From positions 4,486,676 to 4,550,675 of the forward strand of contig NZ_CP147012.1 of the NCBI RefSeq assembly GCF_037126285.1: 64,000 nt of DNA, read 5' to 3'. This document shows, piece by piece, positions 1 to 10,594 of this stretch. Position numbers and translations under genes: made by a program. The first letter of the stretch is position 1. Each line of letters starts with the position of its first letter. The notes beneath the pieces were generated by a model. It was not told the origin of the DNA, made no database searches, and worked only from the letters and a program-made list of their open reading frames with translations. Origin of the DNA: Bernardetia sp. MNP-M8. GTDB lineage: Bacteria; Bacteroidota; Bacteroidia; Cytophagales; Bernardetiaceae.

Positions 1-518
1 GTCATTTTATTGACTTCAAATTGAGGAGGTTCTAATTCAAAAAATGCTTCTGCTGAATCCATTCCAAAACCCAAAAAAGGAATTAATTTTAATAAAAATT
101 GAATGTGGAAATTTTCATATTCTGATTCTACATCATCTAAAAAAATCATGCTTTTTAATAGAAAATTAAACAGTTCTTCGTTTGCTCCTTCTTCTTGTAA
201 GGCTTTTCTAAGAATTTCTGTCAAAAATAAAGCAATACTAGATTTTTTTGGTTCAAAGGGAAGGCTTCTAAAAGGATGATCAATGGAAGAATCTGAAATA
301 CGCAATAATCCTTTATTTTCTTTGTAATAAATTACTAAATCTAAAATAGTGAGAGGTTGATAAAGAGCCATTTTTCGTGCGCTTGTTTTGCTTTTTTGTC
401 GTACTCCATTTATGATATAAGAATTTAAGCCGAATTTTTTGGTGAATATTCGGCAAATGATAGAAGTTTCGCTATATCTTGTAAATCCTAAAACGATTCC
501 TTGTGTTTTTTCTAACAT
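1..518 (-). CDS. recO: DNA repair protein RecO, partial (5' part of gene)
   Basis: The reading frame starts at the ATG complementary to 516-518 and runs off the left edge without a stop, so about 172 N-terminal residues are visible. They begin MLEKTQGIVLGFTRYSETS and continue with a GVRQKSK stretch, which matches the RecO N-terminal OB fold. RecO family proteins load RecA by helping RecF/RecR displace SSB from single-stranded DNA during gap repair. The region after about residue 80 fits the helical domain. The zinc-binding C-terminal part, if present, lies outside the window. The next gene is divergent, so recO is the first gene of its leftward unit. Confidence 0.85.
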   Translation of the reverse strand, partial: MLEKTQGIVLGFTRYSETSIICRIFTKKFGLNSYIINGVRQKSKTSARKMALYQPLTILDLVIYYKENKGLLRISDSSIDHPFRSLPFEPKKSSIALFLTEILRKALQEEGANEELFNFLLKSMIFLDDVESEYENFHIQFLLKLIPFLGFGMDSAEAFFELEPPQFEVNKM

Positions 519-714
519 GAAACAAAATTATAAAATGATTTTTCTGATTTAATTATTCGCTATTTGGTAATTATTTGTAAGTTACGTTTTGTTTTATGAG
601 AAAAAAATGCGTTTTTAGTAAAGCTAATAGCAAACTACTACTTTTTCTGTTTTAGTAAGAGCTATTTTCTTTAAAATATCCTACACACAAATAATTTCTA
701 TTTTTACTCCTACT

Positions 715-1971
715 GTGCAAAAACTTGAATATAAATTTTTATTTTTTATTCCTCTCTTGTCTTTCTTATTTTTTATAGGAAATTCGACTCTTGTTTTTGC
801 GCAAAATGATATTTATCAGCACCATACACATCAAGAAGGAGAACGAATTCATTTAGAGTTTTTAGAAAATACACAGTCAAAAACTAGCTTTGATGAGCTT
901 ACTATTTATGAAATAGAAAAACTAACTACTTATTTTGTTCCTATCCAATCTATGTATTTGAATCTTGGCTTTGAAGAAAGCGCACAATGGATTCGTGTCA
1001 AGATTCCTCCTCATGTAGAGAATAAAATTTTTTATTTAGAACTAGAATATCCATTATTAGATAGTGTTTCACTTTTTTATAAAGATACTATTTCTGATTC
1101 TTGGCATGTTAAACACAGTGGCGATATGTTGCCATTCTATCAAAGAGATATTAATTATCACAATCTAATTTTCAAGATTCCTGTTTCGAAGGATAGTGTT
1201 TCGTACTATTTTCGTGTCAAAACAAAAGGTAGTTTGCAAGTTTCGGTAAAGCTTTGGAATGAGAGTAATTTATTTGAGGAAATATTAGGTGAACAATTTA
1301 TTTTTGGAGGTCTTTTTGGCATTTTTATGGTTTTGGCAGCTTATGGATTTCTGATTGGAAGCCTTCTCAAAACTCGTTCTTATTTATACTATGCTATGTT
1401 AGTGCTTTCAGCAGCTCTTTTTTTGTCTGTTTTTAATGGTTATGCATTTCAATATTTGTGGGCAACTGCACCTGATTGGGGAAATCAAGCTTTGCCTTTT
1501 AGCATTGGGGTTCTTACTGTTTCAGCACTTAATTTTACACAGCTTTTTCTACTTACACGAAAACATGCTCCTGTTTTACAGAAACTAATGCAATTTTCTT
1601 CTCTCATTGGGGGTATTGTAGCAAGTATTGTGTTTATAGGATATTATAATCTTCTTACTCAAATTGTAGTTGGCAATGCTGTTTTTGCTGCTAGTTTAGT
1701 TCTTTATACAGCTGTTATTACTCGTGCTAGAGGTTTTGCTTATTCTCGTTTTGTAGTTTCAGGTTCGTATCTTTTTTCTATTGGGATTTTACTTGCTGTT
1801 TTGAAATCTTTCGGAATTGTAGATACTACTTTTATTACTAAACACGGAATAGAACTCGGTACAGTTTTTTATCTTTTATTATGTGCTGTTTCCTTAAATG
1901 ACCGTTATACACTTCAAAAAAATACTAAAAAGGAAGAGACAGAAGACACAGAACAAGAATATAAAAAATAG
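715..1971 (+). CDS. 7TM-DISM sensor/receptor membrane protein without output domain
   Basis: The 418-residue protein has a signal peptide (about residues 1-29, ending VFAQ). An extracytoplasmic all-beta domain of the 7TMR-DISMED2 type follows (about 45-185, with SAQWIRVKI and FYLELEYPLLDSV typical of the family). Then come seven hydrophobic helices (about 195-395). Family members sense an external ligand through the beta domain and usually carry a kinase, cyclase or LytTR domain after the helices. Here the chain ends about 20 residues after the last helix, in a charged tail rich in E, K and T, so any output must be through a partner. The start is GTG; no suitable ATG lies upstream. Confidence 0.8.
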   Translation: MQKLEYKFLFFIPLLSFLFFIGNSTLVFAQNDIYQHHTHQEGERIHLEFLENTQSKTSFDELTIYEIEKLTTYFVPIQSMYLNLGFEESAQWIRVKIPPHVENKIFYLELEYPLLDSVSLFYKDTISDSWHVKHSGDMLPFYQRDINYHNLIFKIPVSKDSVSYYFRVKTKGSLQVSVKLWNESNLFEEILGEQFIFGGLFGIFMVLAAYGFLIGSLLKTRSYLYYAMLVLSAALFLSVFNGYAFQYLWATAPDWGNQALPFSIGVLTVSALNFTQLFLLTRKHAPVLQKLMQFSSLIGGIVASIVFIGYYNLLTQIVVGNAVFAASLVLYTAVITRARGFAYSRFVVSGSYLFSIGILLAVLKSFGIVDTTFITKHGIELGTVFYLLLCAVSLNDRYTLQKNTKKEETEDTEQEYKK

Positions 1972-1978
1972 TAAAAAG

Positions 1979-2016
1979 AAAAATCAGATAACCTCACGAT
2001 TATCTGATTTTATTAT
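1979..2016. terminator. Bidirectional intrinsic terminator
   Basis: A perfect hairpin with arms AAAATCAGATAA (1980-1991) and TTATCTGATTTT (2000-2011) and an 8-nt loop lies between two convergent genes. A and T runs flank it on both sides, so it can serve the 7TM receptor gene and the ABC-F gene. Confidence 0.8.
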
Positions 2017-2039
2017 ATAACTTATAAATTGCTTACCAA

Positions 2040-3689
<1,650 letters not shown>

Positions 3690-3823
3690 TTATGATTATA
3701 TAAAATGCTTTAATTACAATTATAAAATTTTTTGATATAAAACATTTTTTGCGAATAATTCGATTGATTAAACTATTGAATATGAATAACTTACCACTAA
3801 AAGTAAGTCGTTTTTTCAAAGCA

Positions 3824-3831
3824 CAAAGGTA
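3824..3831 (-). promoter_or_regulatory. Bacteroidota -7 element upstream of the ABC-F gene
   Basis: On the minus strand this reads TACCTTTG, an exact match to the Bacteroidota -7 consensus TAnnTTTG, 144 nt upstream of the ABC-F start codon. No clear TTG is seen at the -33 position. The rest of the 274-nt gap is AT-rich and without a gene. Confidence 0.5.
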
Positions 3832-3954
3832 CAAAATTATTTTGATTTTTTTATTTTAGACGCTTACAATTTTATTACCCAACTTAGAAAGTTTATGATA
3901 ACCCTTATTTGCTATTTTCTAAAATTCTGAAATGAAAATAATGTGGGGTTTCTA

Positions 3955-5868
3955 CTACTGTTTTATGAGGGTAGTTTTAGTTTCTTGTCGAAGCTCATTT
4001 TCAGAAGGAATATTTGCCATACCAATCATAAATATAATTTCTTTATTCAATTCCAAACGAGTAACATTTGCTAAAAGAGAAAGTTCTTTTTTATTTCTTG
4101 TAGTCGCTTTATAGACGTGGTACATTACTTTTTCACTGTCTCTTTTGGCATGTTTATTAAGTCCACGCAAATCAGGCACAAATTTACTAATTGGATTTCC
4201 TAACAATTCTTCTTTATTAAACTCTAAAAGTTGTGCAAAAGAATAGTTAATTCTTAAAAGTCTTCCAGAAGGATCAACAAAAGCAAATGCTTGATTACTA
4301 TTTTCAAAAATATGATCTTTTTCTTCTACTTGTGATTTCACTTCTACTAATTGTCTCTCTAACTCTTCACGAGTTGCCATTAGTTCCTCTGTGTTTTGGC
4401 GAAGCTCTTCTTCTTGTGCGCTCATTTGTTGTGCTGAATAATTACTCTTTTCTAATAAATTTTTCATTTTTTCAGCATTTGCTACACTTGAAATAGAAGC
4501 AGCTAATATTTCAGCCGTACGTTCAACTAATCTAATTTCTACTTCTGTCAATGTATTAAAAGCAGCTATTTCTAATACCCCTAATACTTTTTCTTGAGCT
4601 TTTAATGGCACAACCAATACACTATTTGGCTTTGCTTCTCCTAAACCAGCACTAATTTGAGTATAATTATCTGGAATATCTGTCATAAATATTCGTTCTG
4701 CATCTTGAAAAACTTCTCCTAAAATTCCTTCATCACTTCTGACTTCTTTCTCTATAAATTTTTTCCTTCCATACGCATAAGCAGAACGCAAGATTAATGT
4801 TTTTTCTTGATTTGAAGGAAGAAATATTGCTCCTTGTTGTGCATCTATATATTTTACTAAATTGGAAAGAAGTTCATCACAAAGTACCTGCATATTTTCA
4901 GTGTGTTTTCGAATTACTTGCCCCATTTCTACAACACCTTGATTTTGCCAATTTCTTTCATATTCAGTTTTGGCTACTTCTTCCAAGCTAAGTTTCATTT
5001 TATGTAAGGCCTCGCCTAGTTCTGAATCAATTGGAAAAATGTCAATTTTCTTCTTAAAATTTCGTTTTCCAACCTCTTGTGCAAAGTCTTTTACTTCTTC
5101 TAGTCCTTGTGTCAGTTTTCGAATGTCAGTTAAAGTCTGTCCAAATTCGGTAGGGAGTATAATAACAGAAGAAGGTATTTGTCCTATTGAAAGTGAATGT
5201 ATGTATTTGTGGGTTAGGTTTAAACCTTCCAATACCTTTTTTAAGGCTCTTCTACCCAAAAAATAAGTGGTAATGATAATAATAAGAAAAAGAGGAATAG
5301 CAAAGTAATTATTTTTTATAATTTTATTATTCAAAACTTCTCTTGCTTCAATTTCTTTATTTTTTTCATCTAAAATTAGTAGTTCTATACTCTTATTGAT
5401 AGTTTTGATTAAACCTATCATATCTATCCGAAGATAATTTTTGAGAGGATCTCCTTTTTCTGAAAATTTTCTTAGGTGATCATACTTCGTATTGAGCTGA
5501 TTCATTATAGGTTTGATTTCCAATACTGTTTCTACTTCTCCTTTTGATAATGTTTGGATAGAGTCAAAATGAACTACTGCATTATCAAAAACATCTAAAG
5601 CTGTCCGATAATACAACTCCTCATTATTTGGAACTGTATCATATTGTGCATAAAGTTGCAACAACATAAAAGAATAATTGATAGAATTTCGTAACTCACT
5701 AGCATGATATTTCATACTTCGCATTTTATACAAATCTTCATGCTCTTTAAAAAGAGAATTTCCTCTCCAAATGACAAGCAAAAGAGTACAGGCTAACATA
5801 ATTATAATTAGTATGTACGAAAATTGAATAGTTCCTGAAAGTGATGAGAGTGAAAAGCGTTTTTGCAT
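3955..5868 (-). CDS. Membrane sensor protein with GAF and PAS domains, no kinase domain
   Basis: This 637-residue protein has an N-terminal membrane helix (about 14-34), an extracytoplasmic helical region (35-187) that resembles a four-helix-bundle sensor, and a second membrane helix (188-206). A HAMP-like linker follows. Next come a GAF domain (about 320-460, with the stretch SVLVVPLKAQEKVLGVLEIA), a Gln/Glu-rich coiled coil (about 465-520) and a PAS domain (about 520-620, with FAFVDPSGRLLRINYSFAQ). It ends there: no HisKA, HATPase, GGDEF or PP2C domain is seen. Similar kinase-less GAF proteins are common in Cytophagales. The ligand and partner are unknown. Confidence 0.75.
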   Translation of the reverse strand: MQKRFSLSSLSGTIQFSYILIIIMLACTLLLVIWRGNSLFKEHEDLYKMRSMKYHASELRNSINYSFMLLQLYAQYDTVPNNEELYYRTALDVFDNAVVHFDSIQTLSKGEVETVLEIKPIMNQLNTKYDHLRKFSEKGDPLKNYLRIDMIGLIKTINKSIELLILDEKNKEIEAREVLNNKIIKNNYFAIPLFLIIIITTYFLGRRALKKVLEGLNLTHKYIHSLSIGQIPSSVIILPTEFGQTLTDIRKLTQGLEEVKDFAQEVGKRNFKKKIDIFPIDSELGEALHKMKLSLEEVAKTEYERNWQNQGVVEMGQVIRKHTENMQVLCDELLSNLVKYIDAQQGAIFLPSNQEKTLILRSAYAYGRKKFIEKEVRSDEGILGEVFQDAERIFMTDIPDNYTQISAGLGEAKPNSVLVVPLKAQEKVLGVLEIAAFNTLTEVEIRLVERTAEILAASISSVANAEKMKNLLEKSNYSAQQMSAQEEELRQNTEELMATREELERQLVEVKSQVEEKDHIFENSNQAFAFVDPSGRLLRINYSFAQLLEFNKEELLGNPISKFVPDLRGLNKHAKRDSEKVMYHVYKATTRNKKELSLLANVTRLELNKEIIFMIGMANIPSENELRQETKTTLIKQ

Positions 5869-6121
5869 TAGTATATTAAATCACAAAAATTGAGACATGC
5901 ATTTGCTACTAGTAAAAATTAAAAATAGAGCAAATTTCAAAAATATTTATCCAAATACACTACAATATACAATTAGTTTTTTAAAGTGCCTAAAATAATT
6001 TGTCTATCTTGCTATCTAAAATAAGCTGTTTTTAACTCCTTCAAAACAGTATCAACTAAAAATAGCATTTTAATAAAACTGATTGTAAATACAATTTCTA
6101 AATTAATTTTATTCTGAACTT

Positions 6122-6466
6122 ATGCCAAATTTGCCACAAACCAACGATTTAAAAGATTTTCAAACTTATATAAAAGAACTTTGTGTTGAAAGAGGGTGGG
6201 ACAAAAATTCGCCTTCACAGCTTTTTTTACTCTTGACAGAAGAAATTGGAGAAGTAGCAAAAGCAATTCGAAATCATACCAATTTGCATACTCAAAAAAC
6301 ACAAGACACAGAAGAAAAACAACAAAAAACAAAAGTAGAACTAGCTTCCGAACTTGCTGATGTTCTCAATTATCTTTTAGATATTTCAAATCATTTTGAT
6401 ATAGATTTGGCACAAGCTTTTTTAGACAAAAATAAAGAAAATGAAAATAGAGAATGGAATTCTTAA
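6122..6466 (+). CDS. MazG-like nucleotide pyrophosphohydrolase
   Basis: A 114-residue single-domain protein of the all-alpha NTP-PPase superfamily. The metal-binding acidic helices are visible as LTEEIGEVAKAI (about residues 38-49) and ELASELADVLNYLLD (about 76-90), giving the ExxE...ExxD arrangement used to hold Mg2+ for hydrolysis of NTPs to NMP and pyrophosphate. It is much shorter than the two-domain MazG of E. coli and fits the short MazG-like or house-cleaning group. The substrate cannot be told from sequence. It is convergent with the DUF2490 gene, only 12 nt away. Confidence 0.8.
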   Translation: MPNLPQTNDLKDFQTYIKELCVERGWDKNSPSQLFLLLTEEIGEVAKAIRNHTNLHTQKTQDTEEKQQKTKVELASELADVLNYLLDISNHFDIDLAQAFLDKNKENENREWNS

Positions 6467-6478
6467 CTTTATTGATTC

Positions 6479-7255
6479 TTAGAACTGAATTCCTATTCCA
6501 GAGGTAACTTCATAATTCCATTTTTCGATAGGAATGACAGGTGCAGCATCGTAATAAGGAATAAAATGAAGGTTAAACGAAATATGTTTTGAAATTTTTG
6601 CTCTAAAATTAGCATCGCCAATAATACGGGGATGAAAAAATCTATCAAAACGAGCTTGATAATAAGCAATAAACATTAGCTCTGAATTTTTATTAAATTT
6701 TGCATGCAAATTTATATAATTGGTAGACTTTACAAGACGAGTAAGTGCATAACTTTCTTTCAAATTCCATTCTTCCCATTCATACATTGCACCTGTTCCA
6801 ATGGCAATATCTAAATTTTCTGAAGCTTTCAGAGACAAACGTGGTGTTGCGCCTAAAAGTCCACGATTTATAAGTCCTCTTGTTTCATTGTACTGATACT
6901 GTGTAAAAACCTCAGCCGAAAGTTTGTTTTTTCTCCAAAAATTGGTTCTATGATGAAAATAACCTTCACTAATCACATTTTTGCCTTCTGATTTGATAAG
7001 ATTAATATGTCCTATCCAAATATAAGCATGTTTTGGTGTCATTAAAAGTAAATAATCATCATTATCAATTTGTAAAACGGTATTTTGTTGGCGTGTCAAA
7101 TCAAAACCAAAAATAAAATTCCCTCTCCAAACTGTCGAATCAGTGGTCTTTATTTCTTGTCTTTCTTTTTCTATATTCAATATTTGTGCAGAAAGACTTG
7201 TTTGTAGTAGAATAAAGAAACAGACTGTAAAAACTATTTTTTTTAAGAAACTCAT
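6479..7255 (-). CDS. DUF2490 family exported beta-barrel-like protein
   Basis: The 258-residue protein has a signal peptide (about residues 1-24, ending SLSAQ) followed by many short amphipathic beta strands, with aromatic residues near strand ends and a terminal Phe (GIGIQF). This is the usual look of an outer-membrane beta barrel, and the pattern (FHHRTNFWRKN, LLGATPRLSLKA) matches DUF2490, common in Bacteroidota and of unknown function. It lies downstream of rpsU on the same strand, separated by a strong terminator, so it is probably transcribed mostly by read-through or from its own promoter. Confidence 0.7.
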   Translation of the reverse strand: MSFLKKIVFTVCFFILLQTSLSAQILNIEKERQEIKTTDSTVWRGNFIFGFDLTRQQNTVLQIDNDDYLLLMTPKHAYIWIGHINLIKSEGKNVISEGYFHHRTNFWRKNKLSAEVFTQYQYNETRGLINRGLLGATPRLSLKASENLDIAIGTGAMYEWEEWNLKESYALTRLVKSTNYINLHAKFNKNSELMFIAYYQARFDRFFHPRIIGDANFRAKISKHISFNLHFIPYYDAAPVIPIEKWNYEVTSGIGIQF

Positions 7256-7305
7256 ATACTAATTGTTTTTAACAGACACGAATGCCTGTTTTATTAAATT
7301 AAATA

Positions 7306-7363
7306 GAAAAAAGGCTTCTATTTCTCAACTTAGCAAGTAAGTTAAAAAATAAAAGCCTTTTTA
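7306..7363. terminator. Terminator downstream of rpsU
   Basis: Outer arms AAAAAAGGCTT (7307-7317) and AAGCCTTTTT (7353-7362) enclose an inner stem AACTTA (7327-7332) / TAAGTT (7338-7343). A and T runs on both sides make it usable in either direction. In the rpsU direction it separates rpsU from the DUF2490 gene. Confidence 0.75.
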
Positions 7364-7417
7364 TATAAATTTATAATAGAACTTTTTATCATTTAGAATG
7401 ATAGCTCTAAAAGAAAT

Positions 7418-7615
7418 CTACATTTCTTCGTCTTGCATTTGCATTTTCTGACGATAAGCTGCACGGATTTTTTCAGTACGACGGCTAATTGATGGTTTTT
7501 CGAAGTAGTTACGGCTACGAACTGTACGTAATACACCTGCTTTTTCGAATTTCTTTTTGAAACGTTTTAGAGCCTTGTCAATAGACTCGTTGTCTTTTAC
7601 ATTGATAGATAACAT
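7418..7615 (-). CDS. rpsU: 30S ribosomal protein bS21
   Basis: The 65 residues match bS21 throughout: a VKDNESIDKALKRFKKKFEKAG N-terminal helix region (seen in two halves around residues 6-27), then VRSRNYFEKPS and a basic C-terminal helix. bS21 sits on the 30S platform near the anti-Shine-Dalgarno sequence. Bacteroidota rarely use Shine-Dalgarno pairing. In the related flavobacteria bS21 is part of the structure that hides the anti-SD (established knowledge). The gene has a promoter about 250 nt upstream, so the mRNA carries a long leader. Confidence 0.95.
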   Translation of the reverse strand: MLSINVKDNESIDKALKRFKKKFEKAGVLRTVRSRNYFEKPSISRRTEKIRAAYRQKMQMQDEEM

Positions 7616-7866
7616 ATAAAATGAGTTTTATTAAATGAAATAAATGAGTTTTAAATTTTTTCTATAATTAATTATGCTTAATTAAGTAGAGAAAAATAAT
7701 ATTTTTTATTCTAATAATTCTAAAATAATTAGAATTAAATAGAATTTATAAAGTTTTATAGTTGTGTAATTATCTCCTAATAACTACTTTTTAAGTTGTT
7801 TTCTGTATTAAAACTTTTCATTAAAATAACTTGCAAATTTTATGCAATTATTATTTTAACGGATTG
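7616..7866 (-). promoter_or_regulatory. Long AT-rich 5' leader of rpsU
   Basis: Between the predicted start of transcription and the rpsU ATG lie about 250 nt without an ORF. The sequence has several short inverted AT repeats, for example the AATAATTCTAAAATAATTAG stretch around 7712-7731. No known ribosomal-protein leader motif was recognised. The rest of the gap up to 8126 holds nothing beyond the promoter. Confidence 0.35.
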
Positions 7867-7897
7867 CAAAGGTAGTTTTTATCTCTCTTTTTTACAA
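7867..7897 (-). promoter_or_regulatory. Bacteroidota promoter for rpsU
   Basis: The minus strand reads TTG (7895-7897), a 20-nt spacer, then TACCTTTG (7867-7874). This matches the Bacteroidota consensus TTG-N19/20-TAnnTTTG in both boxes. Confidence 0.7.
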
Positions 7898-8126
7898 ATT
7901 TGTTGTGCTATAATTTTGTGTTTTTTTGCAAAAAAATAAGAGTGGAATTTTTAGTTCTATTCTTTTGCTAGAAATAGGATTTTCCTTACAGTTAATTGTT
8001 CTCTAAACCTGAATTTTTATTAAAAATTTCTTCTTTACCTAATTGATTCTTAAAAAATAGATTAGAAAGTAGATAAGTAGTAGATTTTATCGCATTTTTG
8101 TAAAAAATTACTTCAAACTATTTTAC

Positions 8127-8525
8127 ATGAAATCATTTCCTTTATTCGTTATTTTTCTATTGATTAGTATTTCTGTATTTTCTTCTTGTGGAAAGAAAAA
8201 TAAAAGTACAGATTATTCTTTTGTGTCTTCAACTGTTCCTGACAGTATCTTGCCTAGAGAAACATTTGTACAAATAATTGCTGATATTCTAACAGCTGAA
8301 TCTGCCGTAGTACAGCAATATGATCCTAATGAGTCCAAACTTATGCGTTTTGAAAAATATAGATATAATATCTATAAAAAATACGATTTAGATTCAATCT
8401 CTTTTAGGAGAAATTACAATTATTATATGAAAGTACCCAAACGTTCTGAACTTTTTTTGTTTATTGTAGAGGATACTTTAGAAGCTCGTAAAGCATCTTT
8501 GAGCGATTCTCTAAAATTGAAATAA
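8127..8525 (+). CDS. DUF4296 lipoprotein
   Basis: This 132-residue protein has a lipoprotein signal peptide (lipobox FSSC, lipidated Cys at about residue 21). The mature part begins with the DUF4296 pattern (ILPRETFVQIIADILTAESAV) and continues with a YDLDSISFRRNYNYYM-type segment. DUF4296 proteins are short lipoproteins found in Bacteroidota; their role is not known. No operon partner is evident: the next gene is convergent and 8 nt away. Confidence 0.75.
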   Translation: MKSFPLFVIFLLISISVFSSCGKKNKSTDYSFVSSTVPDSILPRETFVQIIADILTAESAVVQQYDPNESKLMRFEKYRYNIYKKYDLDSISFRRNYNYYMKVPKRSELFLFIVEDTLEARKASLSDSLKLK

Positions 8526-8533
8526 TGTTTTTT

Positions 8534-9223
8534 TTAAGCAGAACAATCAAATTTGGCTAAATTAAACCACAACATATACCATTTTCCGTTAATAGAAGTA
8601 AATCCAATTTCTAGATAATCATCTGTCAATACAACTACATGACTCACTTTTTTATCTGTTTGTTTAGCAAATTCTTTTTCTTTTTCTGAGTGGACTTTTT
8701 CAATGATATTCTCATTGATTTCTATCCCTTTTTCTATTTCATTAAATGAAACTGTTTTTTGATAAAATGTTCCTTCTTTTGAAAAAACTTCACAGTCAAA
8801 CTTTGGACTTTCTTCATTCTTTGGGTTTTTTCCATTAAATTGTTTGAAATAAGGTTCTAAGTGAGGAAGTTGTTCATATACTTCATCTAAATCTGTAAAA
8901 TGTTCGACAAGAGAAATTGCCCCTGGTTTGTGATTAACATAAAAACCTAACTGGGGATGAATATATTCTTTAAGTTCGTTGTCTGATGAAATGGCTAAAA
9001 ATTTTTCAAGCACTTGCTCAAATTCATTTTTTTTTACAGAAGTATTAGAAGAAGCTGCTAATAATACTTTTTCAGAATTTATCTGTTCCCAGCTATCATT
9101 TGTATCCGAACAGCTAGAAAAAGGAAGTATAGTTAGAATACAAAAAACAGAAAGAAAAAATCTAAATCTTCCCCTTATACCAAGGGAGTAAAATTTATAC
9201 ACAGGTTTGTGAAGAATATTCAT
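8534..9223 (-). CDS. Hypothetical lipoprotein
   Basis: I do not recognise this 229-residue protein. It has a long N-terminal region before a hydrophobic segment (about 22-37) ending in a lipobox-like SSCS, so it is probably a lipoprotein with the Cys near residue 38. The mature part is rich in Glu, Lys and Phe, with no recognisable catalytic motif. The C-terminal stretch (DDYLEIGFTSINGKWYMLW) resembles the strand-rich end of NTF2-like or DUF4348-like secreted domains; this is a guess. The start at 9223 puts 21 residues before the hydrophobic core. Confidence 0.55.
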   Translation of the reverse strand: MNILHKPVYKFYSLGIRGRFRFFLSVFCILTILPFSSCSDTNDSWEQINSEKVLLAASSNTSVKKNEFEQVLEKFLAISSDNELKEYIHPQLGFYVNHKPGAISLVEHFTDLDEVYEQLPHLEPYFKQFNGKNPKNEESPKFDCEVFSKEGTFYQKTVSFNEIEKGIEINENIIEKVHSEKEKEFAKQTDKKVSHVVVLTDDYLEIGFTSINGKWYMLWFNLAKFDCSA

Positions 9224-9660
9224 AATTGTTTATTTAGGATAGGTTTTTTTCTACTGAACGTATATTACAAAAAAAAGTTTATAGGATTTTACAAAGCAAA
9301 AAAATATTAATACTTTTTTATTTATAAAAAGTGTAAAAAAATAAAAATAGAACTCTACTTACTAGGCAAATGGTTTTTAAAATACTGCATTTATTATAAT
9401 TTGAATTGTGGTTTGCTTTTTTTGAAAAAAACTTTTTAAAAATTATCAAATTTTAATCCAGCCACTTAATTCTAAAATTGCTTTGACTTTTAATAAGTAC
9501 TCCATAAAATATTTTCAACTATTTTCGAACTCTAATTACCAAATTAGAGTTTATTTGTTTTTAGATACTACAATCACAGATTAAAAAGGTAATTTTACAA
9601 TAAATTATAAAACCCTTGCCGTTGTCGGTATTTCTACCGACGATTTTCAACAAAAAATTT
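9224..9660. other. Intergenic region before rsgA
   Basis: No gene is seen in these 437 nt between two divergent genes. There is a perfect hairpin with arms AACTCTAATT (9528-9537) and AATTAGAGTT (9542-9551), and a second palindrome just before rsgA at 9624-9641. No TAnnTTTG element is obvious on the plus strand. Confidence 0.5.
9616..9645 (+). repeat. GCCGTTGTC-type palindrome before rsgA
   Basis: Arms GTCGGTA (9624-9630) and TACCGAC (9635-9641) flank a TTTC loop, with GCCGTT just before the left arm. The same lead-in (GCCGTTGTC) and a GACGA right flank occur in the palindrome at 27855-27885, so the two look like members of one intergenic repeat family. Confidence 0.6.
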
Positions 9661-10584
9661 ATGAAAGGACTCATTTTGCGCTCAACAGGTTTATGGTACG
9701 ATGTTTTGGCAGACGATAATCACAGATATAGAGGTCGTTTGCGAGGAAAGTTAAGATTAAATAATGATAGAGTAACCAATCCGATAGCTGTTGGCGATAG
9801 AGTACAAATCGTGTTGGAAGACAAAGATGAAAACACTGTTTTGATAGAAAAAATAGATAAAAGAACAAATTATATCAACCGTCAATCTCCTAAAAAAGAT
9901 GGATTTGCTCATACCATTGCAGCCAATCTTGACCAAGCAATTGTAGTTGTTACCCTCGCTATGCCTCGTACTTCACCTGGATTTATAGACCGTTTTTTAG
10001 TGGCAGCAGAAGCATTTCGAATTCCGGGAGTTTTGATTTTTAATAAAATAGATTTACTTTCAGAAGAAGAATTATTTGTTCAATCCAAAATGATGCAGCG
10101 TTATGAGCAAATCGGATATACTTGTATGGCTATTTCTGCAACAGAAGATGAAGATATTACAAAAATTGAAAATATTTTGAAAGACAAAGTTTCTTTGGTT
10201 TCAGGACATTCAGGAGTAGGAAAATCAACACTTTTAAATCGTCTTTCTCCAGAAATTACTCAAACTACCCAAGAAGTTTCGGATTATACAGAAAAAGGTC
10301 TTCACACCACTACTTTTTCAGAAATGTTTGAAATCTTTGAAAATACCTTTGTTATCGATACCCCAGGTATAAAAGAATTAGGTCTTATGAATATGGAAAA
10401 AGCAGAAATCAGCCATTATTTTCCAGAAATGAGAGAGCTTTTAAATCAATGTAAGTACGACAATTGCCTTCATTTGAGAGAACCACAATGTGCTGTTATT
10501 GCAGCCGTAGAAAGTGGTGATATTGCAAAAAGTAGATACAATAGTTATCTTTCTATGATGGAAAATGATGATAACAGAAGGTAA
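9661..10584 (+). CDS. rsgA: Ribosome small subunit-dependent GTPase A
   Basis: RsgA (YjeQ) is a circularly permuted GTPase that helps the final maturation of the 30S subunit. The 307-residue protein shows an N-terminal OB fold, then the permuted motif order: NKIDL (G4), GHSGVGKSTLLN (G1) and DTPGIKELGL (G3). A C-terminal zinc-binding region follows with the C-C-H-C pattern CKYDNCLHLREPQC. I place the start at 9661 (MKGLILRS). An upstream in-frame start at 9616 would add 15 residues encoded by a palindromic repeat. The class IV aminotransferase gene follows after 10 nt, so they are probably cotranscribed. Confidence 0.93.
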   Translation: MKGLILRSTGLWYDVLADDNHRYRGRLRGKLRLNNDRVTNPIAVGDRVQIVLEDKDENTVLIEKIDKRTNYINRQSPKKDGFAHTIAANLDQAIVVVTLAMPRTSPGFIDRFLVAAEAFRIPGVLIFNKIDLLSEEELFVQSKMMQRYEQIGYTCMAISATEDEDITKIENILKDKVSLVSGHSGVGKSTLLNRLSPEITQTTQEVSDYTEKGLHTTTFSEMFEIFENTFVIDTPGIKELGLMNMEKAEISHYFPEMRELLNQCKYDNCLHLREPQCAVIAAVESGDIAKSRYNSYLSMMENDDNRR

Positions 10585-10594
10585 TTAAATCATT

